Shown in pieces: positions 17,734 through 24,456 of a stretch of DNA of 39,385 nt. The stretch covers positions 1 through 39,385 of the forward strand of contig JBMOHS010000013.1 in assembly GCA_049317725.1 (NCBI GenBank), in the 5' to 3' direction. Made by a program: the position numbers and the translations under genes. Numbering within the stretch: position 1 is the first letter of the stretch; each line of letters opens with the position of its first letter. The notes beneath the pieces are model-generated. The model made no database searches and had not been told where the DNA came from. It saw only the letters and a program-made list of their open reading frames with translations. The DNA comes from CAIOZW01 sp049317725. Lineage in GTDB: Bacteria; Acidobacteriota; Blastocatellia; RBC074.

Positions 17734-19230
17734 ATGCCAACGATACCGGAAAAGTGGAGAGCGAGGGCAGGAATGCCCGTCTGGGGTGGAGGAGCGATCC
17801 TCCTGCTGCTCGTCGGTCTGCTCTGGGGATTGATGGGAGGCAATAGCCAAGCCGATCGAACTCGTGCGGCCGCGGAACTCTCCGCCACCTTTGTCGAGGT
17901 GGCACGGCAAGTCGAGCCCAGCGTTGTCAACATCAGCACCGTCTCCCGCCCGGTCGCCGCACGGCGAGGGACAGGAGAGAGACGGCAGGGCGTCCCGTCG
18001 ATCGAGGGAATGCAAGTTCCAGAGAAACAACCTGCCCGAAGGGGCAATGGGTCGGGAATCATTCTCGATCCGGCCGGCTATATCTTGACCAACTACCACG
18101 TGATCCACGGGGCAGACCGGATCCGCGTCACGCTCGCTGGAGGCACGGTGGTACGAGCGCGCCAAGTGGGAGAGGATCGGGAGACTGACCTCGCTGTCAT
18201 CCAGATCGATCCGCCCTTCCCCCTCCCGACTGCCCGGATCGGGGATTCGGCGCGCATGCGGGTCGGAGACTGGGTCCTCGCCATCGGCTCCCCTTTCGGA
18301 CTGAACCAGACCGTCACCGCCGGCATCATCAGTTCCCGGGAGCGGGACTCCGCCGAACTCTATCAGAGGGTTGGCTTTCAGTACTTTCTGCAGACCGATG
18401 CCGCCATCAACCGCGGAAATTCCGGGGGGCCGCTGATCAACCTCGACGGCGAGGTGATCGGGATCAATACGGCCATCGCCAGCAATACTGGGGACTACAA
18501 CGGCGTCTGTTTTGCTCTGCCTTCTTCGGAGGCCCTGCTGGTCTATCATCAATTGATCCAGCACCGCCAAGTGGTCCGGGGATTTCTTGGTGCCTTGACC
18601 GAGCGCGTCACCCCGCAGATCGCCCGCGTCTTCGGTCTCCCGAGCGCACAGGGGGCCATCATCAGCAACCTTGGGGAGACGATGGAGGTGGATGGCCGCG
18701 CAGTCGCCAGCCCCGCGGCCAAAGCTGGGCTGCGAACAAACGATGTCATCGTCGAGTTCCAGGGGGAGAGAATTCGCCATGACGGCGACTTGGTCCGCAA
18801 GGTCGCCTCGACCCCGGTCGGCACCCCGGCGACAGTTCGATTCTATCGCGACGGGGTGGCCCAGATGGTGACCGTCGTGGTTGGGCAGCGCCCCGGGACA
18901 CGGTCACTCCCGCCTCCAGCCGAGATTCCTGCCCGCGAGCGGCTGGGCTTCCGCATCGAAACGATCACGTCCTGTCTCGCCCGCGAAAAACAGCTCGCCG
19001 TTGGCCGCGGGTGCCTCGTCCTGCAGGTCGAGCCGGGCAGCGTCGCGGAGGACGCAGAGCTGCGCGAGAACGACATCATCGAATCGATCAATCGCGTTCC
19101 TGTCACCAGCACCGACGAATTCAAGGAGAAGCTCGAGCGACTCTCCCCCGGTGCCCCGATCGTCCTCCAAGTCTACCGTGAGAGCCTTACGCCCATCCCC
19201 CGGATCTTCCTTTCGTTCGATAGACCGTAG
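17734..19230 (+). CDS. HtrA/DegP-like serine protease with two PDZ domains
   Basis: The 498-residue product has one N-terminal membrane segment (about 17-36), then a trypsin-like domain with the full triad: His122 (TNYHVIH), Asp152 (ETDLAVIQID) and Ser230 (NRGNSGGPL). PDZ1 (about 285-385) and PDZ2 (about 410-490, with LREND and INRVPVTSTDEF) follow. It would degrade or refold damaged envelope proteins. The linker between membrane segment and protease (about 70-105) is long and basic. ATG at 17734 is preferred to the in-frame TTG at 17713; the GAGGGGGG between them is the ribosome site. It ends with TAG, which shows that TAG is a normal stop in this genome. Confidence 0.93.
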   Translation: MPTIPEKWRARAGMPVWGGGAILLLLVGLLWGLMGGNSQADRTRAAAELSATFVEVARQVEPSVVNISTVSRPVAARRGTGERRQGVPSIEGMQVPEKQPARRGNGSGIILDPAGYILTNYHVIHGADRIRVTLAGGTVVRARQVGEDRETDLAVIQIDPPFPLPTARIGDSARMRVGDWVLAIGSPFGLNQTVTAGIISSRERDSAELYQRVGFQYFLQTDAAINRGNSGGPLINLDGEVIGINTAIASNTGDYNGVCFALPSSEALLVYHQLIQHRQVVRGFLGALTERVTPQIARVFGLPSAQGAIISNLGETMEVDGRAVASPAAKAGLRTNDVIVEFQGERIRHDGDLVRKVASTPVGTPATVRFYRDGVAQMVTVVVGQRPGTRSLPPPAEIPARERLGFRIETITSCLAREKQLAVGRGCLVLQVEPGSVAEDAELRENDIIESINRVPVTSTDEFKEKLERLSPGAPIVLQVYRESLTPIPRIFLSFDRP

Positions 19231-19305
19231 GAGAGAGGCTGCTGCTGCGTACCTGCTCACGGCATCCATGCACTTCCAGGGGGCCTATCCCCTCTGTGCC
19301 TCTTT

Positions 19306-19398
19306 GGTGTGGCAGGGAAATCACCACCGAGGCACTGAGAACACAGAGAAAGCCACCCCATCATTCTCCCCTCGGTGACCTCTGTGCCTCTGTGGTTC
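19306..19398. repeat. Imperfect inverted repeat of the CACAGAG type
   Basis: The arm with CACCGAGGCACTGAGAACACAGAG (near 19322-19348) is matched in reverse by CCTCGGTGACCTCTGTGCCTCTGTGG (near 19371-19395). It lies between the convergent htrA and the 19478 gene and may fold in RNA from both directions. Sequences of this type are, to my knowledge, scattered in many environmental genomes; a search would tell. Confidence 0.5.
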
Positions 19399-19477
19399 AA
19401 TCATCTCTTCCCCAACGCGAGTAGTTCCTCTGCTCTGTGGTGCAATCATCTCTTCCTCACCGTGAGTAGTTCCCCAG
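19388..19477. repeat. 45-bp tandem repeat, two copies
   Basis: Unit 1 (19388-19432) and unit 2 (19433-19477) are the same length and differ at 6 of 45 positions. Both start CTCTGTGGT and contain CAATCATCTCTTCC and GAGTAGTTCC. The second unit abuts the stop codon of the minus-strand gene, so the array would be at the 3' end of that transcript. Confidence 0.85.
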
Positions 19478-20266
19478 CTATTTCTGGAGGCGGTCGATCT
19501 GTTCCAGGAGACGTGTCGCGTGGTTGCGTGCGATCAAAGGGATGCCTTCGTCAAGTCGCATCTCGCGGAGGAGGGGAGCAAAGCGCCGCGGATCGGCGAT
19601 GGTCCGCGACTTGAGTTCTCCCTCGAGAAGCCGCAGTTGCGCGGGAGTAGAGATGGGGTCATTGGCGCGGACGGTCTCAATCTCGAAGAGGCGGGACTCC
19701 TGCGTCGCCAACCCGCGAAAGAGCCGGACCAGTTGATTGATCTGTTGCCGATCGGAGTAGTTGAATCGAACCTCGCGCTCTGCCCCGTCTCGACGCATGG
19801 CGAGCGTGATGGTCCCAAGATGGGAGAAATCCCGTCGGTGTTGGTAGTTCTCGCTCGAATGGAGAAAATCGAGCTGGGCGAACAACCCCCGGATCTCCTC
19901 CATCACCGCCGGAGAGGCGACGAAGGTGAGGACCATCTCGTCCATCTCCTTCCGTTGATAGCGATACTGCCCCTTCCCTTCTGCCGTCAGGAGCACCTCC
20001 TGCAGAGAGACGACGAACCGCTCATTCTCGAAGAGAAAGCGGTAGGCAGGATCGGCCGCTGGGACCGCCCCTCCCTCCTGCGGTGATGGTGTCGGAAGAG
20101 TGACCACGCTCTCCGCCCTTGCCATCCCCCCCCAGAGGAGAAATCCCCACACGGCCAGCGAGAGAGATCCCAGGAAATGGTGCCGACTGCCCCGGCGAAA
20201 GGGATGACGGGAGAAGACGTGACGATCGGCGGGGAGACACGGATTGAATGGCATACGGGGTATCAC
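19478..20266 (-). CDS. Secreted protein of unknown function
   Basis: No family recognised. The 262-residue frame has a long basic N-terminus, then a signal peptide (FLGSLSLAVWGFLLWGGMARAES, cleavage near residue 52). The mature part is mixed alpha/beta: FENERFVVSLQEVLLTAEGKGQYRYQ, VLTFVASPAVMEEIRGLFAQLDFL and GTITLAMRRDGAEREVRFNYSDRQQINQLVRLFRGLATQE; a charged helical tail ends in LLEQIDRLQK. The pattern of a strand pair, a helix and then a repeated DRQ-INQLVRLFR segment suggests a small ligand or wall-binding domain, without identification. GTG at 20266 begins 6 bases after the M1-like stop; ATG at 20254 is the alternative. Expression almost certainly depends on the M1-like gene. Confidence 0.75.
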   Translation of the reverse strand: MIPRMPFNPCLPADRHVFSRHPFRRGSRHHFLGSLSLAVWGFLLWGGMARAESVVTLPTPSPQEGGAVPAADPAYRFLFENERFVVSLQEVLLTAEGKGQYRYQRKEMDEMVLTFVASPAVMEEIRGLFAQLDFLHSSENYQHRRDFSHLGTITLAMRRDGAEREVRFNYSDRQQINQLVRLFRGLATQESRLFEIETVRANDPISTPAQLRLLEGELKSRTIADPRRFAPLLREMRLDEGIPLIARNHATRLLEQIDRLQK

Positions 20267-20272
20267 TGTCCA

Positions 20273-22606
20273 TCAGAGTCTGGCAGAGTCTGGCTTCTCT
20301 TCCGACGCCGGAGGAGTCGGCTTTCGACCATAGGGCTGGGCCAGGTAGCCCTGCGCGGCTGCCTGGGACTTATCGTAGTCGGTCCCATTGGTGACGGCCT
20401 TATTGTATTCAGCAACGGCGCGCTCGCGCTGGCCGATCATATCCCAACAGTTGCCGCGGTAGATGTAGGACCAGACCTCGATCCAGTCGGGCCGTAAGAC
20501 CCCATTGAGCCCTTGGTCGAAGGCGTCGAGGGCGCGGTTCCAGTTGCGCTGCGTCATGTAGAGCAGGCCGAGGTTGTACCAAGCCCACGAATTGGACCGG
20601 CTGAGCTTGATCGCGGCTTGGAACTGTTGCTCGGCCTCGACATACTCCTCCTGCCGGAGGTGCTCGATCCCACGACGAACGATGACCGCCTGTCGCAACT
20701 CCTCGGAGCTGCGAACGATCTTGACATCCGGATCGACGATCACTTCGAGCGGCATCGTCTTCGACTGGAGATCGAAATCGACCGAGGTCCCCTGCATCAT
20801 CAGGGTCTGGCGCTCACTGCCCGCCTCCGTCCGCAGCAGAATCTCGACGGGCATCTCGAAGGTGTCAAGGTCCTGCCGGATCGTGCCCGGTACCCGAAAC
20901 CCTTCTCGTGTGCGAAGCACGCGGTAGTCCGTGCGAAACTCGGGCACCCCGGTCGAATCGATCCACTGGCCGAAGAAGAAGCGGAGGTCGCGTCCCGCTG
21001 CGGTCGAGGCCATTGACTCGAACTCTTCCAGGGTTATGTTCCGCCCCGCGTACTGCGTGTAGTAGTTTCGCAACATCTGGTCGAAGGGCTCGGTGCCCAT
21101 CAATTGGCGCAACATATTGAAGACCAGCGCTCCCTTGTGAAAAACGACCGAACGGAACGCCGAGGATTGATCGTCGAGCTGGGAGGGGGCATTGCGGATC
21201 GAAGAGGACTGTTCAAAGGCAAGAGCCTTCTCCAGTTGCGCCTGCAAGGCCTGCTGATACTGCGTCACCGTGCCATTGACCGCAATGTAGAGGAGTGCGC
21301 TGAACTCGGCCATCCCCTGCGAGAGCAGCGTATCGTCGAAGGAACGGAGTCCGACGGTCTGCCCCCACCATTGGTAGGCGACCTCTCGTGCCAACTTCTC
21401 TTCGAGAGACGCCGTCAACGCCCGCGGTGAGACGAACGTGATCCCCGCGCCCGAGTAGGTCTCCAGCGTCTCCTCGTCAGTCTCCACCACCAACAGGCGG
21501 CGGCCGAAGGAGTAGGGGCCGAACTGCGAGGAGTAGAACTCGAGGTGACTGCCAATCAGGGGGCCAACCCGGTCAGCCCAGGCCTCATCTCCCGCCTTGA
21601 CATAGAAGTCGACGACAAAGCCCCCGCTGGTCGAAGAACGAATCAGGTACTTGCCAGCGGCGAGGCTCCCGGGCAGTACGGGCTTCTCGCTGGCAAAGGT
21701 GAAGAGCGAGAGCGGCTCCTTCGTCAGCGGATCGGCCTCCTCCTCAATCGTCACCGGACGCTCACTGTAGCAGGCGACGGTCTCGCCTTTGGGAACCCGG
21801 ATCCGGATCTGATAGGTCGCCCGGTCAGCAGCATAGTCGTGAAAGGGAAACCAACGGGCCGCGTAGAAGAGGTAGCTGCCCTGCGGAGAGACCGCCGCCA
21901 GACGGGCATTGGGGAGCGGGCCTCCCTGGGGGGATTCGAGGGCTCCCCCGTACTCAAACGCGAGCGTCACCTCCTGCCCCGCCGGCACGACACTGCCCAA
22001 GTCGATCCGAACATTCATGTTCTCGCGATTGTCCTGAATGAAGGAGAGACCCGCAGGTTGTGTGGTGGGTCCCGCAACCGTCGGCTCTCCTGCTGCCGGA
22101 GTGGGGACACTCGACTCCCGCTTCTTCTCCTTCGCCCCCTTAGGAGGGGTGGCAGGGGTGGCAGGGGTGGCAGGGGTGGGAGGGGTGGGAGGGGCAGTCC
22201 GCGTCGCCGCTCCCCCACGCGTCAAGCGTGGCTTTCCGGAAGGCTCGGGAGCGGACACTTCGGTAGCAGGGGCGGTCTCCACCGTCAGGGCAGGTCCTCC
22301 CGCATCGACGCGGGTGATCTGCCGCAGCGTCAGGGATCCATTGAGTTCAAAGATCGCCGACCGGGTCTCCGCTGCAGGAACGAAGGTGACCTCCGTTCGG
22401 GCTCGCAGCTCCTGCTGGGCCGGATTGAGCCACGCGTCGATCTGATAATGGCGCACGTCATACTCGCTGCTATTCAACTGACCGGCCGCTTCGACGGGCG
22501 CCATCAACCGCCCGTGCCACCAAGGAAACGTGCCGTGGGCCAGCAGACTCCCACCGAGTAGAATGGTCACCAGGGCCACGGCAAGGCGACGATTGGTTCT
22601 CTTCAT
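20273..22606 (-). CDS. M1-aminopeptidase-like pseudoenzyme with C-terminal TPRs
   Basis: The 777-residue product begins MKRTNRRLAVALVTILLGGSLLAHG (signal or anchor). An M1 beta domain (about 45-335) is interrupted by a proline/threonine/alanine-rich insert (about 138-185). The peptidase-like domain (about 336-600) keeps the M1 layout: ETYSGAGITFVSP, then REVAYQWWG and, 18 residues after Y411, SQGMAEFS. In active M1 enzymes these are HExxHxWWG and NEGFAE: the ligands His, His and Glu are here R407, Y411 and Q430, while E408 is kept. No zinc site can form, so an aminopeptidase is unlikely. Residues about 655-755 hold TPRs. ATG at 22606 has GAGG 7 bases upstream; the longer open frame to 23296 runs over the promoter. 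A binding or chaperone role is inference. Confidence 0.88.
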   Translation of the reverse strand: MKRTNRRLAVALVTILLGGSLLAHGTFPWWHGRLMAPVEAAGQLNSSEYDVRHYQIDAWLNPAQQELRARTEVTFVPAAETRSAIFELNGSLTLRQITRVDAGGPALTVETAPATEVSAPEPSGKPRLTRGGAATRTAPPTPPTPATPATPATPPKGAKEKKRESSVPTPAAGEPTVAGPTTQPAGLSFIQDNRENMNVRIDLGSVVPAGQEVTLAFEYGGALESPQGGPLPNARLAAVSPQGSYLFYAARWFPFHDYAADRATYQIRIRVPKGETVACYSERPVTIEEEADPLTKEPLSLFTFASEKPVLPGSLAAGKYLIRSSTSGGFVVDFYVKAGDEAWADRVGPLIGSHLEFYSSQFGPYSFGRRLLVVETDEETLETYSGAGITFVSPRALTASLEEKLAREVAYQWWGQTVGLRSFDDTLLSQGMAEFSALLYIAVNGTVTQYQQALQAQLEKALAFEQSSSIRNAPSQLDDQSSAFRSVVFHKGALVFNMLRQLMGTEPFDQMLRNYYTQYAGRNITLEEFESMASTAAGRDLRFFFGQWIDSTGVPEFRTDYRVLRTREGFRVPGTIRQDLDTFEMPVEILLRTEAGSERQTLMMQGTSVDFDLQSKTMPLEVIVDPDVKIVRSSEELRQAVIVRRGIEHLRQEEYVEAEQQFQAAIKLSRSNSWAWYNLGLLYMTQRNWNRALDAFDQGLNGVLRPDWIEVWSYIYRGNCWDMIGQRERAVAEYNKAVTNGTDYDKSQAAAQGYLAQPYGRKPTPPASEEKPDSARL
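22145..22194. repeat. 9-bp G-rich tandem repeat inside the M1-like gene
   Basis: The unit AGGGGTGGC (then AGGGGTGGG) repeats five times from 22145 to 22189 with a partial sixth. It encodes the Pro-Thr/Ala-Pro insert of the M1-like protein. Runs of four G on the plus strand could form quadruplexes. Units are 9 bp, so copy changes keep the reading frame. Confidence 0.9.
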
Positions 22607-22622
22607 CAGATGACCTCGCAAT

Positions 22623-22657
22623 GGCCAAGTCACTTGGCCCACTTGGGCCACTTGGGA
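22623..22657. repeat. 9-bp triple repeat with a perfect 8-bp palindrome in the M1-like leader
   Basis: CACTTGGCC, CACTTGGGC, CACTTGGGA repeat at 22631, 22640 and 22649. GGCCAAGT (22623-22630) and ACTTGGCC (22632-22639) form a palindrome with a single central base. In the M1-like mRNA this lies 16-50 bases before the ATG, where folding could hide or expose the ribosome site. Confidence 0.7.
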
Positions 22658-22813
22658 GCCAGCTCTCCCTGCCCTTTTCGGCAGCGTTCGATTGATCATC
22701 ATCCGGCTCCTCCCTCCACGTCTCGTCCCATTCCCCCCAGCGTCGATCCCACGTGGATTGCCAAGGCCAGATGGCCAGGGACACACGCGATCTCCAAGCT
22801 GAACAAAGATTGG

Positions 22814-22843
22814 ATTATACATCTCCCCCTCTGCACCTCTCAA
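22814..22843 (-). promoter_or_regulatory. Predicted strong promoter of the M1-like gene
   Basis: Minus strand: TTGAGA (22838-22843), 18-bp spacer, consensus TATAAT (22814-22819). Transcription near 22806 gives a leader of about 200 nt before the M1-like ATG, including the 9-bp repeats. Confidence 0.6.
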
Positions 22844-22854
22844 GAACGCTTGAG
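22839..22854. promoter_or_regulatory. Palindrome spanning the -35 boxes of two divergent promoters
   Basis: CTCAAG-AACG-CTTGAG: 6-bp perfect arms, 4-bp centre. It contains most of the -35 box of the leftward M1-like promoter and of the rightward B2-like promoter, so a dimeric regulator bound here would block both. Part of the symmetry comes automatically from two TTGA boxes facing away from each other. Confidence 0.45.
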
Positions 22855-22878
22855 TTGGCAGGCCTTGCGGAGCACAAT
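22850..22878 (+). promoter_or_regulatory. Predicted promoter of the B2-like/PhyH-like operon
   Basis: TTGAGT (22850-22855), 17-bp spacer, CACAAT (22873-22878). Transcription would start near 22885, 43 bases before the ATG at 22928. The -10 box is only moderate. Confidence 0.4.
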
Positions 22879-22927
22879 TCAGACGAGTTGAAGGGGAAGT
22901 CAGCGTAGAGACAAATCGAGGAGGGAG

Positions 22928-23443
22928 ATGGCGGGTACGGCCAATTGGAAAGCAAGGATCTCCTTGACGACGAGCAAGGAGCGCTGGGAAGAGCTGCATC
23001 GAACGGTGCAGGCCGCCTGGTGGGTTTGGCAGGTCATGCGCGGCTCTGGGCTCAGCCCTGGAGTTCGCCGCGCCATCGAGGCCGCCGAAAAGGCCTCTCT
23101 TGCCCCCCAAGGCGGCTGGCGGGGAGCTGATCCGCGACAAGTGCAACGGTGGGCGGCGCGCCTTGTCCGGTTCCCTCGCCGTTGGGGAAGATGCGTCCAG
23201 GAGAGCCTCATCGTCTATCGAACCCTCACCGGGTATGGCATCCCCGCGACCTTCTGCCTCGGCCTCTCGCCCGATCGTCCGAACGAGGTCGGACACGCCT
23301 GGGTGGAGGTCATCTCCCCGGGCGAGGAACTTCGTCTTCTGCTCCCTCGGGACCCGTTCCTGGTCGTCTACCGATCCCCGCGCTCCGCGGCCCCTTCACT
23401 CCCATCCCAACCAGAGGAGGTCCTCCTTGAGCAGCACGGTTGA
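22928..23443 (+). CDS. Lasso-peptide-B2-like transglutaminase-fold cysteine peptidase homologue
   Basis: The 171-residue product matches the plan of the lasso peptide biosynthesis B2 family (leader peptidase, transglutaminase-like). Residues 86-129 carry the key block: GRCVQESLIVYRTL (Cys89), GIPATFCLGL and GHAWVEV (His123), with Asp142 in PRDPFLVVYR a candidate third member of a Cys-His-Asp triad. The N-terminal half is a helical domain, as in B2 proteins. In lasso clusters B2 cuts the leader from the precursor with the help of a B1/RRE protein. No B1, no asparagine-synthetase-like cyclase and no ABC exporter are here, so lasso peptide production is not supported; the protein may process another peptide or have a different role. 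GAGGAGGGAG ends directly before the ATG. It overlaps the next gene by 17 bases. Confidence 0.75.
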   Translation: MAGTANWKARISLTTSKERWEELHRTVQAAWWVWQVMRGSGLSPGVRRAIEAAEKASLAPQGGWRGADPRQVQRWAARLVRFPRRWGRCVQESLIVYRTLTGYGIPATFCLGLSPDRPNEVGHAWVEVISPGEELRLLLPRDPFLVVYRSPRSAAPSLPSQPEEVLLEQHG

Positions 23444-24317
23444 ACACCCAGATCTCTCCCGGTTTCACACCCCAGTCTCCCATTTTCTGACCCATTCAAA
23501 TGAATCGGCTGGGTGGAGTGAAGACGGGGCACTCTCCGCCTCACAAGTGGATTTCTTTGAAGAGAACGGCTACCTCTCGGGGATTCCTCTCCTCAGCCGG
23601 TCCCAGGTCGAGCAACTGCGCGAAGAGCTGGCGCGACTGATGGATCCAACCTCGCCCGGCCACCACCTCTTTCACGAGTATCACAGCAACGAGTCGACAG
23701 ACCCCGGGATGATCCTCTTTCACGCCCTCGGCGCTTGGCGGATTGAGCCCGGATTTCACGACCTCCTCTGGCATCCTCGCCTGGTCAGCGCCGCACGCGA
23801 GCTGCTCGGCGGCCCAATTCGGTTCTGGCATGATCAGCTCTTCTGCAAACCGGCCCACCACGGCGGAGTCGTCGCGTGGCACCAGGACTACTCCTACTGG
23901 ACGCGGACCGCACCCCTCGCCCACCTCACCTGTTGGATCGCTCTTGATGACGCGACCCGCGAAAACGGCTGTCTTCACTATGTTCCGGGGAGCCATCGTT
24001 GGCCGGATCTCCCGATCACCGGCCTCGCCGGGGAGATGGAGTCGATCCGCACAGTGCTTCCTCCCGAACTGGAAGCACAATTCCACCCGGTCCCGATCGA
24101 ACTGCGCCAGGGGGAGTGCACCTTTCACCACGCACGCACCATCCACGGCTCCTTCGCCAACCGGACGGAGCGTCCACGCCGGGCCGTCGTCCTCAACCTC
24201 TGTCGCGACGGCGTCTATTCCCAGACCGACGAGCCTCTCCTGGCAGGAATCCCGGTAATTCCCCCCGGAGAACCATTGTCTGGTCAGTTCTTTCCTTTGC
24301 TCGAACCGACCTCGTGA
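23427..24317 (+). CDS. Phytanoyl-CoA dioxygenase (PhyH)-like Fe(II)/2-oxoglutarate oxygenase
   Basis: The 296-residue product has the PhyH fold. Iron ligands are visible: His152 and Asp154 in AWHQDYSYW and His240 in HHARTIHGSFANRT; Arg251 or Arg252 in ERPRRAVVLNLC would bind 2-oxoglutarate. The sequences LTCWIALDD and NGCLHYVPGSH are also typical. It hydroxylates an unidentified substrate. I place the start at TTG 23427, which has GAGGAGG at the ideal distance and overlaps the end of the B2-like gene; the frame is open further upstream only as a shadow of that gene, and no ATG lies near. Tight coupling to the B2-like peptidase suggests the two act on the same substrate or pathway, which is inference. 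Confidence 0.85.
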   Translation: MSSTVEHPDLSRFHTPVSHFLTHSNESAGWSEDGALSASQVDFFEENGYLSGIPLLSRSQVEQLREELARLMDPTSPGHHLFHEYHSNESTDPGMILFHALGAWRIEPGFHDLLWHPRLVSAARELLGGPIRFWHDQLFCKPAHHGGVVAWHQDYSYWTRTAPLAHLTCWIALDDATRENGCLHYVPGSHRWPDLPITGLAGEMESIRTVLPPELEAQFHPVPIELRQGECTFHHARTIHGSFANRTERPRRAVVLNLCRDGVYSQTDEPLLAGIPVIPPGEPLSGQFFPLLEPTS

Positions 24318-24366
24318 CGCCTCGGCGAGCCTGACAGAACTGGACGATTGATCTGACCCTTCGGGT

Positions 24367-24410
24367 AAAAAAGCACGCGGCAGGGGCACTGTTAAAGCCA
24401 CCCCTGCCGC
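24367..24410 (-). terminator. Rho-independent terminator of the 24457 gene
   Basis: On the minus strand, perfect 10-bp arms GCGGCAGGGG and CCCCTGCCGC (24401-24410 and 24377-24386) with a 14-nt loop are followed, four bases on, by six T (24367-24372). It ends transcription of the minus-strand gene whose stop is at 24457. Confidence 0.85.
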
Positions 24411-24456
24411 AATTGTCCAGCGATCCCATCAACCTTGCGAGCCGATCCAGCCCTGC

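Larger units (their letters stand above)
22607..22927. other. Divergent control region of the M1-like gene and the B2-like operon
   Basis: 321 bases without a confident gene. It contains, in order, a 9-bp triple repeat with palindrome (22623-22657), and back-to-back promoters with a shared palindrome (22814-22878). A 45-codon frame at 22771-22908 and a 93-codon frame at 22610-22891 exist; both overlap the promoters and are not accepted as genes. Confidence 0.6.

Noticed and set aside
22621..22695. 24-codon frame with GPLGPLG near the M1-like start
   Set aside because: The repeats alone explain the peptide; no ribosome site.
22610..22891. 93-codon plus-strand frame in the divergent region
   Set aside because: It begins within the leader of the M1-like gene, runs through both promoters and the 9-bp repeats, has no ribosome site and no recognisable domain.
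20273..23296. Full 1007-codon frame as the M1-like protein
   Set aside because: The first 230 codons cross the predicted promoter and the start of the divergent gene; the signal peptide and ribosome site support 22606.
22928..24317. A complete lasso peptide cluster
   Set aside because: No asparagine-synthetase-like cyclase, no B1/RRE protein and no exporter lie within the flanking 10 kb; only a B2-like protein is present.
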